This document shows positions 50,258 to 59,019 of a stretch of DNA of 64,000 nt, in pieces. Location of the stretch: contig NZ_JRMH01000002.1 in assembly GCF_000803315.1 (NCBI RefSeq), positions 496,001 to 560,000 of the forward strand, read 5' to 3'. The first letter of the stretch is position 1, and every line of letters starts with the position of its first letter. The position numbers and the translations under genes are program-made. The DNA is from Pectobacterium actinidiae. Lineage in GTDB: Bacteria > Pseudomonadota > Gammaproteobacteria > Enterobacterales > Enterobacteriaceae. The notes below the pieces were generated by a model. It did no database searches and had not been told where the DNA came from. It worked only from the letters and a program-made list of their open reading frames with translations.

Positions 50258-52282
50258 ATGAACCGATTTGTTATTGCCAGTACTCAAGATTGTATGGGGT
50301 GCCATGCATGTGAAATCGCCTGTGTCATTTCACACAATGACGAGCGCTATCCAGATAGTGCAACGGTGTTTCAGCCCAGAATCAAGGCATTCAATACGCC
50401 AACGCTGCGGGCTGCCGTAACCTGCCGTCACTGTGAAGATGCCCCCTGCGCCAGCGTGTGCCCAACGCAGGCCTTGATCAGAAAAGAGAATAGTATTCAG
50501 CTCGTTCAGGAAAAGTGCATCGGCTGCAAAAGCTGTGTACTGGCTTGCCCGTTCGGCGCGATGTCCATGGTGACAAGCCCTGTAGACAACAGCACTATCG
50601 CCCATAAATGCGATCTCTGCGCCGACCGTCCAGAAGGGCAAGCGTGCGTAGAAGCCTGTCCGACTCAAGCCTTGCAGCTCGTTAGCGAGCAAACGTTAGC
50701 AGCTCGCCGTCAGGAGAAACAGCAGGAAATGGCGCTGCGTTCATCCGCCCACTGGCAACGTGAACCCCCCGTACTGAAAGCGCTGTCGACCAATCCGCTC
50801 AGCAAAAGAAAAAACTGGCCGCGCCGAGATGCTGAGAAAAAACCGTTGACCCAGAGAACCGCCACGTTTGATGAAATCTATCATGGCTTCTCTGCGCAGC
50901 AGACGGAAGATCAGGCCGACCGCTGTCTCTCTTGCGGCAAACGCGCGATCTGCGAGTGGACCTGCCCGCTGCATAACAATATTCCCGAACTCCTGAGTCT
51001 GGCGAAACAAGGGCGGATTATTGAAGCCGTCGAGCTGTCGCACCAAACCAGCAGTCTGCCGGAAATCTGTGGTCGAGTGTGCCCGCAGGATCGGTTATGC
51101 GAAGGAGCCTGTACGCTGGGCAAGGAATACGGTGCCATTACCATCGGTAACGTTGAGCGCTACATTACCGACACCGCGATGGCGATGGGCTGGTCGCCCG
51201 ATATGACGCGCGTCGTTCCCAGCGGAAAACGCGCGGCAATCGTCGGGGCGGGCCCAGCAGGATTAGCCTGTGCCGATGTGCTGGCTCGCAACGGTGTGCA
51301 GGCCGTGGTGTTCGACCGTCACCCGGAAATTGGTGGGCTGCTCACGTTCGGGATTCCGTCGTTCAAGCTGGATAAAGACGTCCTAATCCATCGTCGCGAC
51401 GTGTTCAGCGCCATGGGAATCGAATTCCGGCTGAATACCGAAGTGGGGAAAGATGTTTCTCTGGCCCAACTGCTGGACGACTATGACACCGTTTTCCTCG
51501 GTGTGGGCACCTACCGCTCCATGAAGGCCAACATTGATAATGAAGAGGCTCCCGGCGTCTTCGATGCACTTCCGTTCCTGATCGCCAATACCAAACACGT
51601 CATGGGGTTACCCGAATTAGACGATGAGCCATATATCTCAATGGCAGGCAAACGCGTCGTGGTGCTCGGCGGTGGGGATACCGCAATGGACTGCCTGCGT
51701 ACGTCCGTTCGGCAGGGTGCGGTCTCTGTCACCTGCGCCTATCGTCGTGATGAAGCCAACATGCCAGGCTCGAAAAAAGAGGTGAAAAACTCCCGCGAAG
51801 AAGGCGTAGAGTTCATGTTTAACGTTCAGCCACAGAAAATCTGCCTGAATGCGCAGGGCGAAGTATGCGGTATTAGCCTGGTTCGCACTGAACTGGGCGA
51901 ACCAGACGCCAGTGGCCGTCGTCGCCCACGCCCTATTCCTGGTTCAGAATTCGTGCAGCCCGCGGAAGCCGTGATAACCGCCTTTGGTTTTCAGTCACAC
52001 AACATGCCGTGGCTGGAAGACGCCGACGTTGCTCTGGATAACTGGGGGTACATCACCGCCCCGCTTGAGAACCAGATACCTTGCCAGACGAATCATCCGC
52101 GTATTTTTGCTGGTGGCGATGCCGTACGCGGTGCCGATCTGGTCGTGACCGCGATTGCCGACGGGCGCAAAGCCGCATTGGGAATGATTGCGACGATGGG
52201 GCTGACCGCCGTCACGGGTGCCATTCCCGCACACCCGCAGCGCCCCGAAATGCACGCAACCCGCGAGGAGCTCCGCTCATGA
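50258..52282 (+). CDS. aegA: AegA, iron-sulfur NAD(P)-linked oxidoreductase
   Basis: 674-residue two-part enzyme. The N-terminal 150 residues hold four ferredoxin-type cysteine clusters (CMGCHACEIAC, CRHCEDAPCASVC, CIGCKSCVLAC, CDLC). The rest resembles the small subunit of glutamate synthase: CLSCGKRAICEWTCP, GAGPAGLACADVLARNG for FAD and GGGDTAMDC for NAD(P). E. coli AegA has the same design and is linked to anaerobic urate use. It is coupled to hydN by an ATGA-type overlap. Confidence 0.93.
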   Translation: MNRFVIASTQDCMGCHACEIACVISHNDERYPDSATVFQPRIKAFNTPTLRAAVTCRHCEDAPCASVCPTQALIRKENSIQLVQEKCIGCKSCVLACPFGAMSMVTSPVDNSTIAHKCDLCADRPEGQACVEACPTQALQLVSEQTLAARRQEKQQEMALRSSAHWQREPPVLKALSTNPLSKRKNWPRRDAEKKPLTQRTATFDEIYHGFSAQQTEDQADRCLSCGKRAICEWTCPLHNNIPELLSLAKQGRIIEAVELSHQTSSLPEICGRVCPQDRLCEGACTLGKEYGAITIGNVERYITDTAMAMGWSPDMTRVVPSGKRAAIVGAGPAGLACADVLARNGVQAVVFDRHPEIGGLLTFGIPSFKLDKDVLIHRRDVFSAMGIEFRLNTEVGKDVSLAQLLDDYDTVFLGVGTYRSMKANIDNEEAPGVFDALPFLIANTKHVMGLPELDDEPYISMAGKRVVVLGGGDTAMDCLRTSVRQGAVSVTCAYRRDEANMPGSKKEVKNSREEGVEFMFNVQPQKICLNAQGEVCGISLVRTELGEPDASGRRRPRPIPGSEFVQPAEAVITAFGFQSHNMPWLEDADVALDNWGYITAPLENQIPCQTNHPRIFAGGDAVRGADLVVTAIADGRKAALGMIATMGLTAVTGAIPAHPQRPEMHATREELRS

Positions 52283-52800
52283 ATCAGTTTGTTATCGCTG
52301 AAGCAGAAAAATGTATCGGCTGTAGGACCTGTGAGATCGCCTGCGCCGTAGCCCATAGCGGTGGCCAAAGTGCACAACTGCGGCCTTCTCACTTCTTTCC
52401 CCGCCTGAAGGTCGTCAAAAGCGCTAGCGTCAGCGTCCCCGTTCTGTGCCGCCAATGTGAGAATGCGCCCTGTTCCAGCGTGTGCCCGAATGATGCGCTG
52501 GTGCGCGATCGGGACAGCATTCAGGTTATTCAGTCTCGCTGCATCGGCTGCAAAAGCTGCGTCGTCGCCTGTCCCTTCGGGGCTATCAATGTGGTGACGA
52601 AAGCATCGAATGACGAGGGAGAAGTCCACGTCACGCAAAGCGAAGTTCACAAATGCGATTTGTGCGTGGATGTCGCACAGAGCCCTTCTTGCGTCAGCGT
52701 GTGCCCGACATCGGCACTGCGATTAGTGACAGCAGATGAGTTGCGCAAGCAGACGTTGGAAAAACAGCGGCGTTCCGCTCTGGGGTGGCAGAGCCATTAA
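52279..52800 (+). CDS. hydN: HydN-like 4Fe-4S electron-transfer protein
   Basis: 173-residue ferredoxin-like protein with four cysteine clusters (CIGCRTCEIAC, CRQCENAPCSSVC, CIGCKSCVVAC, CDLC to CVSVCP). It is close to E. coli HydN, which works with formate dehydrogenase H. The true start is the ATG at 52279, after GAGGAG, overlapping the aegA stop; a longer frame from 52081 is an artefact inside aegA. It likely shuttles electrons to or from AegA. Confidence 0.9.
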   Translation: MNQFVIAEAEKCIGCRTCEIACAVAHSGGQSAQLRPSHFFPRLKVVKSASVSVPVLCRQCENAPCSSVCPNDALVRDRDSIQVIQSRCIGCKSCVVACPFGAINVVTKASNDEGEVHVTQSEVHKCDLCVDVAQSPSCVSVCPTSALRLVTADELRKQTLEKQRRSALGWQSH

Positions 52801-52991
52801 AACAGAGACTGAAAGATGGCGGACAGGGAAGGATCGCCACAAAATACACGACGCAGGAAATTCGTTGTGCCTAATTGATAATTATCGCCGATTTATCCAT
52901 CGATTTTTCTTTAGATCACATATTAGTCTGATAATATGCATTGGTAATGCCTGATAGGTTCCCATCTTTTATCACGATCACGGAGTGAACA

Positions 52992-53735
52992 ATGACCTGC
53001 CATTTTGTCAGGTGGACAAGCACGGAAGCGCTTCCTGACTTACAAAGACTGCCCGATAGGCTCATCTCATCAACACAGGGTTTTTCAGCCAAACGCCGCG
53101 AGCGCTATCTGAAAAGTCGAGCGTTGCTAGCTGAGATGATGTTCTATTTTTTCGGCTATCCGCTGTTGCCCACGCTACTGGTGTCCCCTGAAGGGCGCCC
53201 TTACTTTGCCGATCCCAATATGCCCGACTTCAGCATCGGCTATGCAGGCAATACTATCGCCATCCTCCTGAGCGAAGAAGGCAGCGTCGGTATGGATATC
53301 GAAATCGTTCATGTCAGGCCAACGAATCAGGTTGTCCCACAGATGCAGGCGCAGACACAGGCCGAACAGGCGTGGATCGACGCGCAACGCGATCCGCTGG
53401 AAGCAGCAACACAGCTATGCACCATCCGCCAGTCATTGATGAAGATCCCTGGCATGAACAGTCACCCTCCCAATAACCTGAAACTCCACCCCGCCTCTGG
53501 CAGGCTGCGTTCAACCTGCACCCCCGCCGTAGAAGTGATGAGTGATGTTGATGATTATCTTGCCTGGGCCTGCGCCCATATCCCCACACTTAACCGATTG
53601 ATCATGTGGAAATACACATCAGCATCAGGCATGAGAAAGTCGGGGGAAATATTACAACAGCAGCGCCAGTCTTTACGCTATATGAAATTAACCAGCCATA
53701 CGATAGAAAAAGCCACCACTACCGCCTCACAGTAG
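52992..53735 (+). CDS. Phosphopantetheinyl-transferase-like protein with altered active site
   Basis: 247-residue protein that aligns with the AcpT/Sfp superfamily: RRERYLKSRALLAEM near residue 35, DFSIGYAGNTIAILL at 79-93 and GMDIEIV at 100-106. The metal-binding Asp102 and Glu104 remain. The usual NLSHS is SIGYAG here, so the His is lost. The WxxKEAxxK motif reads CTIRQSLMK at 143-151, so the Trp, Lys and catalytic Glu are changed. Activity as a carrier-protein activating enzyme is doubtful. It stands alone after hydN. Confidence 0.72.
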   Translation: MTCHFVRWTSTEALPDLQRLPDRLISSTQGFSAKRRERYLKSRALLAEMMFYFFGYPLLPTLLVSPEGRPYFADPNMPDFSIGYAGNTIAILLSEEGSVGMDIEIVHVRPTNQVVPQMQAQTQAEQAWIDAQRDPLEAATQLCTIRQSLMKIPGMNSHPPNNLKLHPASGRLRSTCTPAVEVMSDVDDYLAWACAHIPTLNRLIMWKYTSASGMRKSGEILQQQRQSLRYMKLTSHTIEKATTTASQ

Positions 53736-53758
53736 CCAGCCGCCTTGTCACAGGCTGA

Positions 53759-53781
53759 GGCTCCGGGAAAACCCCGGAGCC
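53759..53781. terminator. Hairpin between convergent genes
   Basis: GGCTCCGGG pairs with CCCGGAGCC across a short A-rich loop. There is no U-run, so termination strength is unclear. Confidence 0.45.
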
Positions 53782-53790
53782 ACGGATACA

Positions 53791-55128
53791 TTAATGCCCG
53801 TCGATAAACACAATTTTCAGCAGGAACAGCAGCGCAACCACGACCACACAAGGGCTGATTTCACGCCAGCGCCCCGTCGCCAGCTTCATCACACAGTAAG
53901 AAATGAAGCCCAGCGCGATCCCTTCAGTAATCGAGAAGCTGAACGGCATCATCACCGCGGTAATAAAGGCAGGTACGGCTTCCGTCAGATCATCCCACTT
54001 CACGCGCGCCAGGCTGGATGTCATCAATACGCCGACGTAAATCAGTGCGCCCGCGGCCGCATAGGCAGGCACCATCCCCGCCAGCGGCGACAGGAAGATC
54101 ACCAACAGGAACAACAGACCCACGATGACGGCGGTCAGGCCGGTACGTCCACCTACGGATACGCCAGAGGAGCTTTCAATATACGCAGTAACGGAGGATG
54201 TCCCGATAAATGAACCGGCCACAGAGCTAACGCTATCAACATACAGCGCCTGCTTCATACGCGGGAACTTACCGCGAGCATCCACCAGACCGGCTTTATC
54301 CGTCACGCCAATCAGCGTACCGGAGGAGTCAAACAGGTTAACCAGCATGAAGGAGAAAATAATGCCGGACATCCCGAGGTTCAACGCCCCAGCCAGATCA
54401 ACCTGACCCACCACCGACATGACGCTCGGCGGCATCGAGAACACGCCAGAATACGTCACATCGCCCAGCAACAGGCCAATTGAGGTGGTCACCACGATGG
54501 AGATCAGTACCGCGGCGTGGATATTACGTGAAGCCAGCGCCACAATAATGAAAAAGCCCAGAGCCCCCAGCAGCACGCTGTGTGACGTCAGGTTACCAAT
54601 CGTCACTAGCGTTTCAGGGTTAGGAACGATAATACCGGCGTTTTTCAGCCCCATCATGGCAATGAACAGGCCGATACCGCTAGCGATACCCAAACGCAGG
54701 CTGAGCGGGATATTGGCGATCATCCAATAACGAATCTGGAAGATGGTCAGCAACAGGAAACCGATTGCGCCCCAGAAAATAGCCCCCATCGCAACCTGCC
54801 ATGGCAGCCCCATCGCGCCGACGACGACAAAAGCGAAAAACGCATTCAGCCCCATTGCCGGAGCCAGCGCCACAGGCAGGTTAGCCAGCAGCCCCATTAA
54901 AATACTGCCGAATGCGGCAATCAGGCAGGTGGTCACAAAGACCGCTTTGGTATCCATCCCCGCCACACCCAGAATCTGCGGGTTAACAAAAACGATGTAG
55001 ACCATCGTCAAAAACGTCGTGAAACCGGCAATCGTTTCCGTACGTGCTGTCGTGCCGTGTTGTTTAAGTTTAAACACGCGCTCCAGCAAGCCCTGCTCGG
55101 TAGCAAGACCGGGTTGTGATTTATTCAT
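53791..55128 (-). CDS. adeP: AdeP, adenine/purine permease (NCS2/AzgA family)
   Basis: 445-residue inner-membrane purine:proton symporter with about 13 hydrophobic spans. Near-identical segments to E. coli AdeP (formerly YieG/PurP) include ERVFKLKQHGTTARTE, NLFDSSGTLIGVTDKAG and TSSVTAYIESSSGVS. The length equals E. coli AdeP when started at the ATG at 55128. It neighbours yieH, as in E. coli. A PurR-like site lies upstream. Confidence 0.93.
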   Translation of the reverse strand: MNKSQPGLATEQGLLERVFKLKQHGTTARTETIAGFTTFLTMVYIVFVNPQILGVAGMDTKAVFVTTCLIAAFGSILMGLLANLPVALAPAMGLNAFFAFVVVGAMGLPWQVAMGAIFWGAIGFLLLTIFQIRYWMIANIPLSLRLGIASGIGLFIAMMGLKNAGIIVPNPETLVTIGNLTSHSVLLGALGFFIIVALASRNIHAAVLISIVVTTSIGLLLGDVTYSGVFSMPPSVMSVVGQVDLAGALNLGMSGIIFSFMLVNLFDSSGTLIGVTDKAGLVDARGKFPRMKQALYVDSVSSVAGSFIGTSSVTAYIESSSGVSVGGRTGLTAVIVGLLFLLVIFLSPLAGMVPAYAAAGALIYVGVLMTSSLARVKWDDLTEAVPAFITAVMMPFSFSITEGIALGFISYCVMKLATGRWREISPCVVVVALLFLLKIVFIDGH

Positions 55129-55237
55129 GAGTAACAATCCAAAGAAGGGAATAACTGTCGTCGGGTATCCTATAACAAAACTCTGAGTTTTTACGTTGAT
55201 CCCACGTTTTTTTTCATCGAATAAGAAGAACCTATTA

Positions 55238-55253
55238 ACGACATCGTTTTCTC
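55238..55253. promoter_or_regulatory. Candidate PurR box upstream of adeP
   Basis: ACGACATCGTTTTCTC matches 11 of 16 positions of the PurR consensus, including the central CGTTTTC. It fits a purine-regulated permease but is weak on sequence alone. Confidence 0.4.
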
Positions 55254-55302
55254 TCGGTTAAATCCCCCTGATTTTACGCAAGATAGCGCTAAAAATGATT
55301 TA

Positions 55303-55499
55303 TATACTCTAAATAATTCGAGTTTCAGGACAAAACGTTAACGTTTTGAACAACGCGAAGCGTTAGCCCTTTAGGGCGATGCTCAGAAATGAGCATCGTA
55401 ACGCGGCAAGAGAAAGAATCCCGATGAGCTTACTTAGGTAAGTGATTCGGGTGAATGAACGCAGCCAACGCACATGCAACTTGAAGTATGACGAGTATA
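55303..55499. repeat. MITE-like palindromic repeat
   Basis: About 197 bases end in inverted TATACTC and GAGTATA. The inner ends (AAATAATTCGAGTTTC and its partner GCAACTTGAAGTAT) are also partly complementary. Inside are nested hairpins, including the perfect 18-base palindrome CAAAACGTTAACGTTTTG at 55331. This ATAATTCGAGTT-type repeat is dispersed in enterobacterial genomes as I remember it. No gene is encoded. Confidence 0.65.
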
Positions 55500-55551
55500 G
55501 GTCGCAATATCGGGCCAATTGGTTAAAGTAGGGTTATCCGCTTAATGCTGC

Positions 55552-55655
55552 TCACTTAAGCCCATTATTAGGAGAAACACGGGGATGAGGGTCCCGCAGG
55601 GAAGCCTCGCACCGTGGTCGCTCCGTGTATCTCGGTTCTTAAACAGCCAGCATTA
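55552..55655 (+). repeat. Inverted repeat, left copy flanking yieH
   Basis: It begins TCACTTAAGCCCATTATTAG and continues through a GC-rich core to CGTGTATCTCG and GCATTA. It matches the reverse complement of 56375-56479 over about 85 well-conserved bases, with a weaker 20-base tail. It lies just upstream of yieH. Confidence 0.8.
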
Positions 55656-55691
55656 GTGTATCTGCTTTTATTTCATCGATAAGGATTGGTC

Positions 55692-56357
55692 ATGCCCCGT
55701 ATTGAATGCGTCTTCTTCGACTGTGATGGCACGCTGGTTGATAGCGAAGTGCTGTGTTGCCAGGCTTATGTGAATATCTTCATCCCGTATGGGGTGAACT
55801 TATCGCTGGAGGAGGTGATAAAAACCTACAAGGGCGTGAAGCTGTACGAGATTATTGCCCGCATCAGCCAGCAGCATGGCTTAACCGTGTCGGTAGAAGA
55901 TGCGGAGCGTCATTTCCGGCAAGAGGTGAAACGTCTGTTCGATGAATCCCTGCAACCTATCGAGGGCGCACGTGAGTTAGTGCAGTCTATTACTGTCCCG
56001 ATGGCCGTGGTGTCCAACGGTCCGGTCAGCAAGATGCACCATTCGCTCGGCCTGACGCAGATGCTCGATCTGTTTGGCGACCATCTCTACAGCGGCTACG
56101 ATCTAAAAAAATGGAAACCCGACCCCGCGGTGCTGTATCACGCTGCCGAGCAGTTACAGCTTCCCATCGAACACTGCATTCTGGTTGAAGATTCCGCCGC
56201 TGGCGTACAGGCCGGTATTGCGGCAGGTATTCCTGTGTTCTATTACTGTGCCGATCCCCATAACCAGCCGATCCATCACCCGCTGGTCACGATGTTCGAC
56301 GATATGCGCGAACTGCCGCAAATCTGGCGCGAAAAAGGCTGGAATATCACTGCGTAG
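55692..56357 (+). CDS. yieH: YieH, HAD phosphatase (6-phosphogluconate phosphatase type)
   Basis: 221-residue HAD phosphatase. Motif I is FFDCDGTLVDSE, motif II is VVSNG, the Lys is in WKPDP, and motif IV is LVEDSAAG. It follows E. coli YieH along its length, ending GWNITA versus GWDITA. The ATG at 55692 follows AAGGA. Both sides carry copies of one repeat in opposite orientation, so the gene sits in a repeat-bounded segment. It keeps the E. coli adjacency to adeP. Confidence 0.92.
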   Translation: MPRIECVFFDCDGTLVDSEVLCCQAYVNIFIPYGVNLSLEEVIKTYKGVKLYEIIARISQQHGLTVSVEDAERHFRQEVKRLFDESLQPIEGARELVQSITVPMAVVSNGPVSKMHHSLGLTQMLDLFGDHLYSGYDLKKWKPDPAVLYHAAEQLQLPIEHCILVEDSAAGVQAGIAAGIPVFYYCADPHNQPIHHPLVTMFDDMRELPQIWREKGWNITA

Positions 56358-56374
56358 TAGCAGACTTTCAGACT

Positions 56375-56479
56375 TAATGCCGATCGTTTTAGCATCGAGA
56401 TACACAGGGCGACCACAGGGGTGAGGCCTCCCTACGGGAACCTCCCCCTGTGTTTCCCCTAATAATGGGCTTAAGTGAC
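56375..56479 (-). repeat. Inverted repeat, right copy flanking yieH
   Basis: This is the reverse complement of the left copy, ending in CTAATAATGGGCTTAAGTGA. It includes a GC-rich core able to fold. It lies between yieH and the amino-acid permease operon, where it may also stop transcription from both sides. Confidence 0.8.
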
Positions 56480-56490
56480 CCGTATTTGTC

Positions 56491-57219
56491 TCAGGCTGGC
56501 TTATTCCACCACCACAGCAAACGGCGTTTCGGCTGTTTTTCCTGCTGGCTAAAACGAGCATTAACCCCGTTCGCCAGCAGCTCCAGCGACAGACAAAACA
56601 CAAAGTAGACCAGCGCGACAAACAGGAAAACTTCCATCGGATAGACCATGCTGCGGTTATTGACCTGCGTAGCAAGAAACGTCAGCTCGCCGACGCCAAC
56701 AATGTAGGCCAGTGAGGTATCTTTAATCAGGGAAATCCATTGGTTAATGAAGGAAGGCACCATCATCCGCAATGCCTGCGGCAGCACTATCTGCCATAAC
56801 ACCTGCCAGCGGCTTAATCCCAACGAGAGTCCAGCCTGCCACTGGCCGCGCCCGATGGCGACAATACCGGCCTTCACGCCATGCGCCAGATACGCCGAGG
56901 CGATCAGCGCCAGCGCACAAACCACGGTAGTAATTTCAGGGATATCGACGCCAAAAACGATCGGCAACAGAAAGTACGTCCAGAAAATCAGCATGATGAC
57001 AGGAATCGCACGGAAGAACCCTAGCACCATCGCCAACAGTGCGCTCCACACGCCTCGGGACATCGCCAGCGCCACGCCTAAAATCGTACCCAATATGGCA
57101 GATGCGACACCTGCCAGCAGGCTCATCACCAGCGTCAGCGCCGCGCCACCCAGCGGACCATCCGGGAACGTACCCCACATCAAATAGTCGATGTTATCGG
57201 TGATAACGGTAAAATCCAT
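56491..57219 (-). CDS. Amino-acid ABC transporter permease (HisM/GlnP type), second of two
   Basis: 242-residue inner-membrane permease. Hydrophobic spans begin after GGAALTLVMSLLAGVASAILG, and the coupling loop LSLGLSRWQVLWQIVLPQALR is typical of polar amino-acid permeases. It begins one base after the other permease ends. It ends the operon; no ATPase gene follows. Confidence 0.9.
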   Translation of the reverse strand: MDFTVITDNIDYLMWGTFPDGPLGGAALTLVMSLLAGVASAILGTILGVALAMSRGVWSALLAMVLGFFRAIPVIMLIFWTYFLLPIVFGVDIPEITTVVCALALIASAYLAHGVKAGIVAIGRGQWQAGLSLGLSRWQVLWQIVLPQALRMMVPSFINQWISLIKDTSLAYIVGVGELTFLATQVNNRSMVYPMEVFLFVALVYFVFCLSLELLANGVNARFSQQEKQPKRRLLWWWNKPA

Positions 57220-57220
57220 C

Positions 57221-57964
57221 TTAGTGCCTCTCCGCCAGACTACGCTGCTGACGCCACATGCCCCAACCTTCCATCACCGCAATAATCACGATGTACAACA
57301 CCGTCGCTACGCCAAACGCCTGAAACGTGCGCAAGGTTTCCGTCTCCACCTGACGCGACGCGTAAGACAGTTCAGCGACGCCAATCGCCATCGTCAGCGA
57401 CGAGTTCTTAACGATATTCATGTACTGCCCAAGTAATGGCGGCAGGGCGATTTTTAGCGCCTGCGGCAGCACCACATAGCGCATGGATTGCCAACCGGTT
57501 AACCCCAGAGCATGCGCGGCGTACTTCTGCCCACGCGCTACGCCGCGAATACCGGAGCGGATCTCCTCCGCAATAAACGCGCTGGAGTAGAGCGTCAACC
57601 CTGCCAATCCCGCCAAAAACTCAAAAGAAGGCCACGCTAACGTCGTCCCCAGCAGCGAAATAGCATGCGGGGTGTTCAGCCATTGCATCATCTCTGAGGG
57701 AAAAAGCTGCCCGGCACCGAAATACCAGAAAAACAGCTGCACCAGCAGCGGCGTATTACGAAATAATGAGCTGTAAGCGACAACGACGCCGCTCAGCACA
57801 CGAATCGGGCTATCTCTGGCGGCGGCCAGCAGAAAACCCAGCACCGTAGACAGAACGATCGTACTCAGGGAAAGACCTAGCGTGATCAGGAAACCGTGCC
57901 ACAGCCAGATGAGGTATTGAGGAGCCAACAGCCACGACTCAAGCGATTGCAGCGCCGTATCCAT
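57221..57964 (-). CDS. Amino-acid ABC transporter permease (HisQ/GlnP type), first of two
   Basis: 247-residue permease with spans near LITLGLSLSTIVLSTVLGFLL and the coupling loop HALGLTGWQSMRYVVLPQALK. It pairs with the second permease as a heterodimer. It is 94 bases after the binding-protein gene, with a hairpin between. Confidence 0.9.
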   Translation of the reverse strand: MDTALQSLESWLLAPQYLIWLWHGFLITLGLSLSTIVLSTVLGFLLAAARDSPIRVLSGVVVAYSSLFRNTPLLVQLFFWYFGAGQLFPSEMMQWLNTPHAISLLGTTLAWPSFEFLAGLAGLTLYSSAFIAEEIRSGIRGVARGQKYAAHALGLTGWQSMRYVVLPQALKIALPPLLGQYMNIVKNSSLTMAIGVAELSYASRQVETETLRTFQAFGVATVLYIVIIAVMEGWGMWRQQRSLAERH

Positions 57965-58009
57965 GCGTTTTATCTCTCTTTGTCATTATTACGAGATACA
58001 AATAGAAAT

Positions 58010-58029
58010 GCCCTCTGCATGCAGAGGGC
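58010..58029. terminator. Intercistronic palindrome after the binding-protein gene
   Basis: GCCCTCTGCATGCAGAGGGC is a perfect 20-base palindrome in the gap before the permeases. It probably protects or partly ends the binding-protein message. Confidence 0.6.
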
Positions 58030-58058
58030 TGAAATCATCGCACTAAAAGCGTCAGCTA

Positions 58059-58895
58059 TCAGGATTTAGGTTGTTGATCCAATGGGGCAAAGGTGAAATC
58101 GCCGCGCGGCTGGGATGATTTCGTGCTCGGCCCGAACCAGCGATCGTAGATGGTCTTCGCTTCACCCTGTTTTTCCAGGCTAATCAGCGTGTCGTTAATT
58201 TTCGCCGTCAGACGCTCTTCGCCCTTCGGAATCCCAACGCCCTGATACTCTTTGGTAATGCTGAACGGAGAGATTTCAAACTCAGCCTTCTGTGCATCAG
58301 GCACGTTAGCCAGCAGGCCGACCAGTTTGGCATCATCCTGCGTGATGGCCTGAACGTTGCCGTTACGCAGCGCAGCAAAGGCCAGCGGCGTGTCGTCGTA
58401 GGAAATCACTTTGGCTGTCGGGTAATGCTCGCGCAGGGTAATTTCCTGCACGGTGCCTTTATCCGCGCCGATGCGCAGCGTTTTGATGTCTTCCGGCGTT
58501 TTCAGCACACCTTTACGGGCGATGAATTTTTGTCCGGTAGCGAAATAAGGAATACTAAAGTTAACCTGCTTGGCGCGCTCATCGGTAATGGTGAAGTTCG
58601 CAGCGATCAGATCGACTTTCTGCGAACTTAACAACGGAATACGGTTAGCGGGGTTAGTCGCCCGCAGCTCAACCTTTACGCCCAGCGCCTTACCAATTGC
58701 CTCAGCGATATCCACGTCATAACCCACTAGCTTTTTGCTTTGCGGATCGACATAGCCAAACGGCGGATTACTGTCGAAGACGGCAATTTTCACCACACCC
58801 GCCTTCTGAATATCATCTAATTTATCTGCCTGTGCAGCACCAGAAACGGAAGCCAACCCGGCCAATAAAGTCACTGTCAAAATCTGCTTTTTCAT
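58059..58895 (-). CDS. Amino-acid ABC transporter substrate-binding protein (family 3)
   Basis: 278-residue periplasmic binding protein with signal peptide 1-23 (cut after AQA). Family 3 features are FGYVDPQSKKLVGYDVDIAEAIG, the NFTITDERAKQVNFS hinge and GADKGTVQE. It is the first gene of the transporter operon. The amino acid bound cannot be stated; the family covers polar and acidic types. Confidence 0.9.
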   Translation of the reverse strand: MKKQILTVTLLAGLASVSGAAQADKLDDIQKAGVVKIAVFDSNPPFGYVDPQSKKLVGYDVDIAEAIGKALGVKVELRATNPANRIPLLSSQKVDLIAANFTITDERAKQVNFSIPYFATGQKFIARKGVLKTPEDIKTLRIGADKGTVQEITLREHYPTAKVISYDDTPLAFAALRNGNVQAITQDDAKLVGLLANVPDAQKAEFEISPFSITKEYQGVGIPKGEERLTAKINDTLISLEKQGEAKTIYDRWFGPSTKSSQPRGDFTFAPLDQQPKS

Positions 58896-59019
58896 TCCCT
58901 GCCCCTTAATTATTGGTGTATTAACAGCAGGCTATCAGCAGGGCGAAAACGCGGGAAATAACATAAATAGCTATAATATAACCTTATGTTACTTCGGTAT
59001 TCTGGCAGATTATCCTGAT

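Noticed and set aside
52081..52278. N-terminal extension of hydN inside aegA
   Set aside because: The extension is an out-of-frame reading of aegA; the ATG at 52279 has a strong ribosome site and fits the family.
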